This document shows, one piece after another, positions 1-5,157 of a stretch of 5,734 nucleotides of DNA. A program made the position numbers and the translations under genes. This DNA comes from Phycisphaerales bacterium (GTDB lineage Bacteria > Planctomycetota > Phycisphaerae > Phycisphaerales > UBA1924): contig JALOQT010000077.1 in assembly GCA_025453375.1 (NCBI GenBank), positions 1-5,734 on the forward strand, read 5' to 3'. Position 1 is the stretch's first letter, and each line of letters starts with the position of its first letter. The notes under the pieces are model-generated. The model searched no databases, was not told where the DNA came from, and saw only the letters and a program-made list of their open reading frames with translations.

Positions 1-109
1 TCACGCCCGACGAAGCGTCCTTCGCCCCCGCATTGCGGAAGTATCCGACGATCGCCGCCGTCACCACCAGCCCCAGCATCAGACCCACTTTGGACATCTT
101 CGTTGCCAT
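1..109 (-). CDS. Exported or membrane-anchored protein, N-terminal fragment
   Basis: Only the first 36 codons are inside the window; the gene continues past base 1. The product begins MATKMSKVGLMLGL, with two Lys in the first four residues and a third at residue 7, followed by a hydrophobic run at about residues 8-24 ending in VGYF and then a polar stretch rich in Ala, Gly, Lys, Asp and Ser. This is an N-terminal membrane anchor or an uncleaved signal sequence: no Ala-x-Ala site follows it. The start is the ATG at 109-107; a second in-frame ATG at codon 5 is possible, and neither has a convincing Shine-Dalgarno. It lies 53 bp after the hydrolase stop in the same direction, so it may be co-transcribed. 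Function cannot be assigned from this piece. Confidence 0.6.
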   Translation of the reverse strand, partial: MATKMSKVGLMLGLVVTAAIVGYFRNAGAKDASSGV

Positions 110-162
110 GCCCGAGGGTATGTCCACCCACGCCCCGTCCGCCCTCGCCCGCCCTCCAGCCG

Positions 163-939
163 TCAGTCACAAGGCGCCTCACTCGGCCGTCCAAGACACG
201 GCCCCTCCCCGCGAAGCCGCACCGCCACATCCGCCACGATCCGCATGTCCCACGTCGCGGCAAAGTGCGAACCCACCCACACCCCGGGCGTCCAGATCAC
301 CCCCATCCCCCGCGGCGACGCACGCGTCGCCCCCACCCACGTATCCCCCAGCGGCGAATAGCACACCAATTCCCTCGGCAGCCCATGGCCATCAAGCGAC
401 TGCAAGAACGCCGACCCCGCCCGAAGGTCACTGGCCGCCGAATCCGGCCGCACCCAATCCGCCAGCCTTGCCCCGCGATGCGGGCTGGCGATCGTCAATA
501 CCCGCGCCGCGTTGACTGGCGCTGCGCCATCGATCCGCCCGCACGCCGCCGTCAGTGCCCCGCCACTAGCCAGCGCCCGCGCGATCAGCCCGCCCATCGA
601 GATGCCGATCAGGTCCACCTCGCGCCACCCATGCTGCGACATCGCCCGCATCACCTGCGCCCGCGCCGAGGAGATGATCCGATCCATCCGCCCCGCCGCG
701 AAGTACGACACGCACGCCATCGGCGCCGCCCGATGCGTCAGCCCCCGCAGCGTCGCGGCCAGATGCTCCGCCTGCGCCATCGGGCTGTGATACCCACTGA
801 GCACAATCACCGGCCGCACCGGCGCGCATGCCCGCCCCGCCAGTTGCGACAGCACATCACGAACCTCCGCATCACTCTGCGGAAACGCCGGATTGTGACG
901 CCCGCGATGCACCCACCGCGGCATGATCAGTATCGACAC
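163..939 (-). CDS. Alpha/beta-hydrolase fold lipase/esterase-like protein
   Basis: A 258-residue protein, complete within the window. It shows the serine-hydrolase layout of the alpha/beta-hydrolase (triacylglycerol lipase/PGAP1-like) group: a first strand and oxyanion-loop region near residues 43-51 (PVIVLSGYH), a nucleophile elbow DLIGISMGG with Ser114 inside Gly-x-Ser-x-Gly, a strand ending in TIASPHRG (149-156), and late candidates for the catalytic acid (Asp199 in SPLGDTW) and base (His225 in VGSHFAATWD). No signal peptide or membrane segment is visible, so it is probably cytoplasmic. The substrate cannot be deduced; ester or lipid hydrolysis is the family expectation. The start is a GTG at 939-937 with AGGA about 7 nt upstream; an ATG at codon 6 is the alternative but lacks a ribosome site. 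It lies 172 bp downstream of the previous gene across a hairpin-rich spacer, so it may have its own promoter. Confidence 0.85.
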   Translation of the reverse strand: MSILIMPRWVHRGRHNPAFPQSDAEVRDVLSQLAGRACAPVRPVIVLSGYHSPMAQAEHLAATLRGLTHRAAPMACVSYFAAGRMDRIISSARAQVMRAMSQHGWREVDLIGISMGGLIARALASGGALTAACGRIDGAAPVNAARVLTIASPHRGARLADWVRPDSAASDLRAGSAFLQSLDGHGLPRELVCYSPLGDTWVGATRASPRGMGVIWTPGVWVGSHFAATWDMRIVADVAVRLRGEGPCLGRPSEAPCD

Positions 940-1001
940 ACCCGATCCTAAGCGACCGTCACCCGAGCCCGCCCGCCCCTGAAGTGCACACGCCGACCAC
1001 C

Positions 1002-1066
1002 CCCTTCTCCCGCCCTGGGGGGGTGCGGGAAAGGGTGCCGTCCGCGACGTTTAGCCGCAGGACGGC
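1002..1066. repeat. REP-like double hairpin
   Basis: Two inverted repeats lie back to back. The first pairs 1002-1013 with 1025-1035: 11 bp with one bulged C at 1007 and a G-rich loop. The second pairs 1037-1046 (GCCGTCCGCG) with 1056-1066 (CGC, bulged A, GGACGGC) around the loop at 1047-1055. The arms start CCCTTCTCCC and the right flank continues GGCGGATGAGGGTGC. That wording resembles dispersed intergenic palindromes found in many GC-rich bacteria; this comparison is from memory. Neither hairpin is followed by a T-run on either strand, so a classical intrinsic terminator is unlikely, although the structure could still stabilise or stop transcripts from the gene ending at 1112. Confidence 0.55.
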
Positions 1067-1086
1067 GGATGAGGGTGCATCTGCCT

Positions 1087-1107
1087 CACGCCTGACGCCT
1101 AACGCCT
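1087..1107. repeat. Three tandem 7-base repeats (NACGCCT)
   Basis: CACGCCT, GACGCCT and AACGCCT follow one another with only the first base changing. They lie just downstream of the minus-strand stop at 1112 and next to the double hairpin. No function is evident; they may be part of the same dispersed intergenic element. Confidence 0.5.
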
Positions 1108-1111
1108 TCCT

Positions 1112-1855
1112 TCAGCACGCCCGCAACATCCCAAACTTCGGCGCATCGGTCTTGGTCATCACCGCCCACGGGCTGCCGCTCCGCCACGCACGCAGCGGGC
1201 CAGAGGCATCATGCCAGCACGTCGCCAGTTCCGGCCCGCCGATCAGCAGCACGCGGTGGATCAGCAGCAGGTCATCGCTGACAAACTCCGCCTCCGCCGC
1301 CACGCCCGCGAGCGTCTCGACCATCACGCTGAACGTCGACGGATTGGCCGCCAGAAGCGTGTCGGCGTCATGCCACAAGTAGTATCGCCGCTTGACGTGA
1401 TGCCCGCTCATCGCCGGCGGCATCTCGCGCAGCCGTGCCCACACGCCCGTCGGCCCATCAAAGCTCGGCCCAAGCGGCCGCCCTTCCGGGTCCGGCAGCG
1501 CCCGATCAATCTGCCCCCGCACCGTGCGCAGGTCCGTCATGCTCGATCCATCCAGTTCAACAACCTGCGCCTCAGGCACACTGCTGAGCAGTTCGCGAGC
1601 CAGTTCAGACGCATGTTGACGATGCCGCGCCTCATGCCCCCAGACCACCAGGTGAGATTCATCCAGCCCGCGGACGATCGTCTCGGCCGTCAGCAGCGCG
1701 CAAGGCTCCTGCAGCAGCTTCTCGATCTCCACCCGCACTGGCCGACTCCGCACCCGGCGCATCGCTCGCTCCCGCAAGAGGCCCGCTCGCTCCCGCAACG
1801 CTCCCGACCCCGCCGCCCTAAGTGTGCCCACATCACGGCCCAATGCCAACTCCAC
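1112..1855 (-). CDS. Unrecognised protein resembling a P-loop-less AAA+ ATPase domain
   Basis: A 247-residue product from the preferred GTG at 1855-1853. I do not recognise the family. The N-terminal part is an Arg-rich charged helix with a heptad repeat (LRERAGL, LRERAMR, residues 20-33). The rest follows the order of an AAA+ core: a strand and helix, HLVVWGHEARHR then ASELARELL (about 68-87), where Walker A would sit but with no GK[ST]; VELDGSS (100-106); YYLWHDADTLL (158-168) in the Walker B position; and HRVLLIGGPEL (200-210) in the sensor-1 position. ATP binding is therefore doubtful, and the resemblance is inference. Start: the frame is open back to a GTG at 2056 (314 residues), with an ATG at 1999. 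However, 1856-2056 uses many A/T third bases and reads as Gly/Arg/Pro-rich noise, while AGAGGA at 1869-1864 sits 8 nt before GTG 1855. No signal peptide or membrane segment is seen. It lies downstream of the FecR-like gene on the same strand. Confidence 0.7.
   Translation of the reverse strand: MELALGRDVGTLRAAGSGALRERAGLLRERAMRRVRSRPVRVEIEKLLQEPCALLTAETIVRGLDESHLVVWGHEARHRQHASELARELLSSVPEAQVVELDGSSMTDLRTVRGQIDRALPDPEGRPLGPSFDGPTGVWARLREMPPAMSGHHVKRRYYLWHDADTLLAANPSTFSVMVETLAGVAAEAEFVSDDLLLIHRVLLIGGPELATCWHDASGPLRAWRSGSPWAVMTKTDAPKFGMLRAC
1763..1798 (-). repeat. In-frame 15-base direct repeat, one heptad apart
   Basis: The word CGCTCGCTCCCGCAA occurs at 1763-1777 and again exactly at 1784-1798, an offset of 21 bases or seven codons. 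On the coding strand it gives Leu-Arg-Glu-Arg-Ala twice with a seven-residue period, so a heptad of a charged helix appears to have been duplicated. It could act as a short coiled coil or basic/acidic contact surface. Confidence 0.6.
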
Positions 1856-1873
1856 CGCAGATTTCCTCTGCGG
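1855..1873 (-). promoter_or_regulatory. Hairpin over the ribosome site and GTG start of the unrecognised gene
   Basis: On the minus strand, CCGCAGA (1873-1867) and TCTGCGG (1861-1855) form a perfect 7-bp stem with the 5-base loop GGAAA. The AGAGGA Shine-Dalgarno candidate (1869-1864) lies half in the stem and half in the loop, and the last stem base is the G of the proposed GTG start. Folded, this would hide the start codon; opened, it would expose it. Its role depends on the start at 1855 being right. In random GC-rich DNA such a stem could also arise by chance. Confidence 0.35.
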
Positions 1874-2077
1874 ATCGTCAAACCTTTTACACGTATCGCG
1901 CAAGCCTCGCCGATCGGCCCCATAGATCGTGCACCCAACTGCGGGAGGTGCCACCACCTTCACGGGAGCCGTAACGGGCCGCAACGGGCCGCAGGGCATC
2001 AAGCGTGCATCTTTCCGGGCCCTCCCTCGCCGGGGCCCTCCGGATTCAGTGCACACTCACCGCACATCATCACCCGC
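1856..2077. other. Probable intergenic spacer or leader
   Basis: If translation starts at 1855, these 222 bp separate the FecR-like stop (2078) from the unrecognised gene. The minus-strand frame is open through 2056 but has ordinary third-base composition. The spacer contains a tandem pair AACGGGCCGC (1973-1982 and 1983-1992) and a 6-bp GGGCCC inverted repeat (2017-2022 with 2033-2038, 10-base loop). The latter has no following T-run, so it is at best a weak terminator. No clear promoter was found. Confidence 0.45.
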
Positions 2078-3928
2078 TCAAGGCGTCGTCAGCACCTCGG
2101 CCGAAGCCGGGCTCTTCTCGATGTACGCCACCGTTCGCGTGCCGCTGGCCGTGTCGTGGATCACTTCCGTCGGCTCGCGCACCACCACCAGTGATTGCGG
2201 CGTGTAGACATTGATCGCACTCTGCACGCCACCACCCGCACCCACACCCGTTCCAGGGATCACCGCCACCCGACCACGCGTCAACGCCAGCACCGTGCGA
2301 CGTTCCCCCGCCTGGCCATTGGCCGCGGCTTTGCCCGCCTCGTCCATCTGCATTGCGCGGAACTCCACCCGCGTCATCCGCCCGACGCGCACTTTCGTCC
2401 CCTCGATCACCAGCACCGCGCCCGCGTCCGGCCCCGTCCGCAGCGTGTACTTGCCCGTGCCGTTCTCGCCCGGCTCAGGAATCTGCCAATCGCTCTGCCC
2501 GTCCTTGAGCCACTGGACCATCCCCGGCGTGCCCGAGACTTCCAGAATGCTCAGACGCACCGTCTCGCCACGTGCCGCAAGCGCCTCAATCCCCAGTTCG
2601 CCCGGAGCCGTCGGCAGCGTCTCAGCCCGCTGGGCGCTGGATGCCGTCGTGTTCGTCGGGGCCGAAGTCGCAACCTCCGCCGGCGTGCTGGCCGAGGTGA
2701 TCGGCGCGGCGGCGGCTACTGACTCAGTCGTGGGGGCCGGAGCGATCGTCGCCGGCGCTTCAGTCGCGACAGCCTCAGGCACCGCACTGCCTGGGTTGGC
2801 AGCATTGCCCGAAGCGATCACCTGCAGTTTCGCAATCGCATTCTCGTTGCTCGTCGGGTTCAGCGTGCTCGTCACCTCCGGCGTGTTCGGCGTCGTGACA
2901 GGCACGCTCGCCACCGAAGGCTCAGCCGCCGGCACCGCAGCCGCCGGCACCGCAGCCGCCGGCAGTGGCGGAACCTCAACGGCCGTCACGACCACCGGCG
3001 CAACCGCCGCCGGCATCTCGGGCGCGACGTTCGTCTGGCTATCCGTGGCCACCGTGGTCGATGCCGCGGGAACTTCCGTCGGGGCATTCGGGTCCGCCAA
3101 TTCGCGGACATACGTCGGCAGTCGCGCCGGCGCCAGGGGCTTCCCGTCTTCGTCAGTCCATGTGCGCGCGACCGCCACCGGCGTCTCCGCCGGGCTGCTC
3201 GTCGTCACCGTCGTCGCGGGGGGCGTCGGCATTGCACCGATGATGTCCGTCGGGGCCGAAATCGCCGTCGGGGGCAGCCCATTCGCCGCCGAGCTCTCCA
3301 CCGCGGGCGGGAACGCGAAGTTCGGCGTAGCCACCGGCACGCCCGCATCTAGCTGCGCGTTAGGCTCCACCTGCGGCGGCACATCCATCTGGCCATCAAC
3401 CTGCGTCACCGTCACGCTCTCCGGACCTGCGCCGATCGCCTCTTCCGGCTTGACGCTCCACCCCGCCGGCCGCTCGCGCGGCTTGTCCGGCAGCAGCACC
3501 GGGATCACCCCAGGAATCTCCGGCATCGCCGGCACCGACGCCGGATCAATCGCCGGCAACCCCTCAACGCTCGGCACAACCTCGGGCACCGGGCTCACCG
3601 CCGCCGTCGGAATCGTTGTCGAACCCACGACTGGCACGCGGCGCTGCATGCCCGGCTTCAGCCGCGGCTGCTTGGCCAACTCGACAAGATCAATCGTCGC
3701 CGGCTTCACCGGCGGGCGCACCGGGCGCAGCTGCGCCGGGCTCAACTGCGAGACCGCCGCACCACCCGGCGCTGGGGGCGTCGCTGGGGGTGACGCTGGG
3801 CTCGTCGCTGGCGGGTTGGTCGTGTCGCTGCTGCTCTGTGCCAGCGCAGCGGTCCACGTCGGGGCGACGCCGGCAAGCATCGTCAAGGCGCAGATGCGCA
3901 CGGTCATCGGAATCGTTGAGTAGGACAT
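2078..3928 (-). CDS. Exported Pro/Ala-rich protein with C-terminal FecR-like domain
   Basis: A 616-residue protein. Residues 1-30 form a signal peptide: Arg11, a hydrophobic core ICALTMLAGVA and a cleavage-type Ala-Ala-Leu-Ala before QSSS, so it is probably secreted. Residues about 31-440 are low-complexity Pro/Ala/Thr/Val/Ser sequence, likely disordered, with short ordered-looking islands: PATIDLVELAKQPRLKPGMQ (76-95), RTWTDEDGKPLAPARLPTYV (255-274) and AIAKLQVIASG (364-374). The C-terminal part, about 452-600, resembles FecR-type beta domains: VRLSILEVSGTPGMVQW, a DWQIPEPG turn, KYTLRTGPDAGAVLVIEG, VRVGRMTRVEF, a Gly-rich loop and INVYTPQSLVVVREPTEV. Classical FecR is a membrane-spanning regulator of a sigma factor. 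Here there is no internal membrane segment and no sigma-factor or TonB-receptor gene nearby, so iron signalling should not be assumed; a surface or periplasmic structural role is more likely. The start at 3928 fits the signal peptide, but its Shine-Dalgarno is weak. It lies 82 bp downstream of the lipoprotein gene. Confidence 0.85.
   Translation of the reverse strand: MSYSTIPMTVRICALTMLAGVAPTWTAALAQSSSDTTNPPATSPASPPATPPAPGGAAVSQLSPAQLRPVRPPVKPATIDLVELAKQPRLKPGMQRRVPVVGSTTIPTAAVSPVPEVVPSVEGLPAIDPASVPAMPEIPGVIPVLLPDKPRERPAGWSVKPEEAIGAGPESVTVTQVDGQMDVPPQVEPNAQLDAGVPVATPNFAFPPAVESSAANGLPPTAISAPTDIIGAMPTPPATTVTTSSPAETPVAVARTWTDEDGKPLAPARLPTYVRELADPNAPTEVPAASTTVATDSQTNVAPEMPAAVAPVVVTAVEVPPLPAAAVPAAAVPAAEPSVASVPVTTPNTPEVTSTLNPTSNENAIAKLQVIASGNAANPGSAVPEAVATEAPATIAPAPTTESVAAAAPITSASTPAEVATSAPTNTTASSAQRAETLPTAPGELGIEALAARGETVRLSILEVSGTPGMVQWLKDGQSDWQIPEPGENGTGKYTLRTGPDAGAVLVIEGTKVRVGRMTRVEFRAMQMDEAGKAAANGQAGERRTVLALTRGRVAVIPGTGVGAGGGVQSAINVYTPQSLVVVREPTEVIHDTASGTRTVAYIEKSPASAEVLTTP
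2925..2964 (-). repeat. 15-base in-frame tandem repeat, about 2.7 copies
   Basis: The unit GCCGCCGGCACCGCA is present at 2925-2939 and 2940-2954 and in part at 2955-2964, perfectly matched. It encodes a Val-Pro-Ala-Ala-Ala motif in the low-complexity region of the FecR-like protein, near residues 322-335. Such a unit can expand or contract by slippage in whole codons, changing linker length without a frameshift. Confidence 0.75.
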
Positions 3929-4010
3929 GGCTCAGCGCTCAAGAACAGGGAAGATCGCACCACACACCCGACATCCAGACCCACGCCAACGCACCCTCAC
4001 GCACGACGCA
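3929..4010 (-). promoter_or_regulatory. Leader of the FecR-like gene with a shared 13-base word
   Basis: This is the 82-bp gap between the lipoprotein stop and the FecR-like start. Read on the minus strand, TGTCGGGTGTGTG occupies 3973-3961, ending 32 bases before the ATG. The same 13 bases occur at 5092-5104 on the plus strand, upstream of the divergent gene. It contains the TGTCG core that is clustered in the divergent spacer. No AT-rich -10 box is visible here, so the gene may be read mainly from the lipoprotein promoter. Confidence 0.4.
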
Positions 4011-4838
4011 TCAGTTCGGCGGTAGCGCCGGCAGCGGCTCCGGTCGAACCGCCGGCGCATCATCTGGAGAAGGAGGTATCGGCCCGGAAGGGGGCCGAGG
4101 TCCAGAACCGCCACCAGCACCGCTGGAACCGCTCCCGGCGGGGGTCGCCGGCTTCGCTACGGGCGCTCCGTCGCCAAACTCGTCAAACGCCGATGCCGCA
4201 CTCCCGGGCGCGGGCGCCGCTGCGGCCGGCCGTGCGGGCGCCGGCGCTGGCGTGGGCCGAGCCGCGGGCGTCGGCGCGGCTCGGTTGGCGTTGATCGCCG
4301 TGCGCGTGCCCGTGGCCGAACGCGTCGTCGGCTCGCCGACGGCCACCAGCGCCCCGACGACGACCGAGCCCTCAAGAATGTCATTGGCCCGCAGACTGCT
4401 GGGCAGCAAGTTGCGCTGCTGGGCGATGCGGACCAGATCATCGGTGCTGGCCCGCGGGTCAAACCGCTCGCCCCGGGCCCGCAAGAGCGCGCGGGCAAAT
4501 GCCGCGGGCGTCGCGGGGGTGTCGCCATTCAGCGGCGCATCGGGCCCGACAAGCCCAAAGCTGCGTGCCTGCCCGAGCCGCGCGGAGTAATCACCCCCGA
4601 CGCGCTTGTTGGCCGCCAGCAAAATCCCCGCGAGCATCTCGTCCCACGTTGTGACGGATTTGCCCTCCAGCCGGTCCAGGAAGTCCAGTTGATTGATCGC
4701 CCCTGTCGGCCCGGCCAGCGAGTTGGTGATCGACCGCGACGAGGTCGCATTGGTCGATTCACACCCCATCACCAGCGAAGCCGCCGCGATCAGCACCCCA
4801 CCCAGCAACCGGCTTCGATAACGTGCAATGTGCATCAT
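4011..4838 (-). CDS. Lipoprotein with a conserved-looking helical domain and Pro/Ala-rich tail
   Basis: A 275-residue protein. Residues 1-26 are a lipoprotein signal: Arg6, Arg8 and Arg10, the hydrophobic run LLGGVLIAAASLVMG, then lipobox Cys26 (VMG-Cys). Met at -2 is uncommon but tolerable. Residues about 48-168 look folded and helical: INQLDFLDRLEGK, VTTWDEMLAGILLAANK, YSARLGQARSFGLVGP, TPAAFARALLRA, TDDLVRIAQQRNLLPSS and a closing hydrophobic ILEGSVVVGALVAVGE. This layout recalls small lipoproteins in planctomycete genomes whose role is unknown to me; that recollection is not a database match. Residues about 185-275 are Pro/Ala/Gly-rich and probably disordered, like the middle of the FecR-like neighbour. 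The start is one of the two adjacent ATGs at 4838 or 4835; no Shine-Dalgarno is evident. It heads the leftward cluster and faces the divergent gene across 319 bp. A structural envelope role with the FecR-like protein is inference. Confidence 0.8.
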   Translation of the reverse strand: MMHIARYRSRLLGGVLIAAASLVMGCESTNATSSRSITNSLAGPTGAINQLDFLDRLEGKSVTTWDEMLAGILLAANKRVGGDYSARLGQARSFGLVGPDAPLNGDTPATPAAFARALLRARGERFDPRASTDDLVRIAQQRNLLPSSLRANDILEGSVVVGALVAVGEPTTRSATGTRTAINANRAAPTPAARPTPAPAPARPAAAAPAPGSAASAFDEFGDGAPVAKPATPAGSGSSGAGGGSGPRPPSGPIPPSPDDAPAVRPEPLPALPPN

Positions 4839-4914
4839 GCTGTCGGAGTTTATGCGGACGGTCCACCAGTTGCAGGGATGCGCAGGGTCAGGAAGGTTGG
4901 CGATCCGACATAGC

Positions 4915-4932
4915 CGACAGGCTCGCCTGTCG
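4915..4932. promoter_or_regulatory. Near-perfect 18-bp palindrome, candidate operator
   Basis: CGACAGGC (4915-4922) and GCCTGTCG (4925-4932) are exact reverse complements separated by TC. The short centre suits a dimeric DNA-binding protein better than an RNA hairpin loop. The right arm overlaps the TGTCGATT repeat at 4928. It would lie near the transcription start of the lipoprotein gene if the -10 candidate at 4933-4938 is used. Confidence 0.5.
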
Positions 4933-4938
4933 ATTAAA
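4933..4938 (-). promoter_or_regulatory. Candidate -10 box for the lipoprotein gene
   Basis: On the minus strand this reads TTTAAT, five of six matches to TATAAT, inside the most AT-rich patch of the spacer. No good -35 is seen 16-18 bp upstream (TCTCCC or neighbours), so it would need an activator or another sigma factor. It lies between the two TGTCGATT repeats, overlapping the first by three bases, and gives a leader of roughly 90 bases. Confidence 0.25.
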
Positions 4939-4965
4939 AACCGAACTTGTCGATTGGGAGATAGT

Positions 4966-5151
4966 ATGTTTCTTCAGAGAATAGCCATAGACAGCGAGGG
5001 CCACCCCTCATTTATGGGGGAAAACTCCAAACTTCCGGCAATCGGGGTCGATTGGTGGTACACTAAAAGAGTTGTCGATGTCACGATCGTTTGTCGGGTG
5101 TGTGACCGTACACCTCGGGTCGGGACAGGCGGCTTCAATCTGTTCGGATGA
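4966..5151 (+). CDS. Doubtful 61-codon ORF in the divergent spacer
   Basis: ATG at 4966 follows GGGAG with a 5-base gap, and the frame ends in TGA at 5149-5151, six bases before the ATG of the regulator-like gene in the same frame. The translation starts MFLQRIAIDS and includes a Cys-x-x-Cys (CRVC) near residues 43-46. Codons such as AGA and ATA and an even third-base composition are unlike the neighbouring genes, and the candidate promoter at 5056-5064 lies inside it. It is more likely untranslated spacer than a gene; a leader peptide remains possible. Confidence 0.15.
   Translation: MFLQRIAIDSEGHPSFMGENSKLPAIGVDWWYTKRVVDVTIVCRVCDRTPRVGTGGFNLFG
5056..5064 (+). promoter_or_regulatory. Candidate extended -10 for the divergent gene
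   Basis: TGGTACACT carries the TG-N extension followed by TACACT, four of six matches to TATAAT; a -35 is not obvious. Transcription would start near 5071, leaving a leader of about 86 bases with two TGTCG sites (5073, 5092) just downstream of the start, where a bound protein could repress. Confidence 0.3.
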
Positions 5152-5157
5152 GCCCGC

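Larger units (their letters stand above)
940..1111. other. Intergenic spacer with paired hairpins and short tandem repeats
   Basis: This 172-bp gap separates the stop of the unrecognised gene from the start of the hydrolase gene. No reading frame here looks coding. It holds two neighbouring hairpins (1002-1035 and 1037-1066) and a triple 7-base repeat (1087-1107), both described separately. No obvious sigma-70-type promoter is seen upstream of the hydrolase start. Confidence 0.6.
4839..5157. promoter_or_regulatory. Divergent regulatory spacer rich in TGTCG/CGACA sites
   Basis: These 319 bp separate oppositely transcribed genes and are less GC-rich than the coding DNA around them. TGTCG on the plus strand occurs at 4841, 4928, 4948, 5073 and 5092, and CGACA at 4906 and 4915 (first bases): seven in all, against fewer than one expected for a random pentamer on both strands in equal-composition DNA. 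Two copies are the longer TGTCGATT (4928-4935, 4948-4955), 20 bp or about two helical turns apart. A related GGTCGATTGG lies at 5046-5055. The arrangement suggests operators shared by both promoters. Confidence 0.5.

Noticed and set aside
103..951. A 282-codon plus-strand ORF opposite the hydrolase
   Set aside because: Its translation is almost entirely Arg/His/Pro-rich, typical of an out-of-frame reading; the opposite strand carries a clear GxSxG hydrolase.
2017..2038. GGGCCC inverted repeat considered as a terminator of the FecR-like gene
   Set aside because: The stem is only 6 bp, the word is self-complementary and common in GC-rich DNA, and no T-run follows.
1211..2194. A 327-codon plus-strand ORF opposite the unrecognised gene
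   Set aside because: Its composition is Arg/His/Pro/Gln-rich and it crosses both a gene and a spacer; there is no start context or motif.
2211..3923. A 570-codon plus-strand ORF opposite the FecR-like gene
   Set aside because: It is an antisense shadow in GC-rich DNA. The minus-strand product has a signal peptide and a recognisable domain, whereas this translation is Gly/Ala/Ser/Thr-rich without any domain pattern.
3616..4590. A 324-codon plus-strand ORF spanning the lipoprotein/FecR-like boundary
   Set aside because: It overlaps two well-supported minus-strand genes and reads as low-complexity Ala/Gly/Ser/Arg sequence.
5097..5114. GGTGT/ACACC inverted repeat considered as another operator
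   Set aside because: There are only 5 bp per arm with an 8-base gap, which is common by chance; kept only as part of the shared 13-base word.
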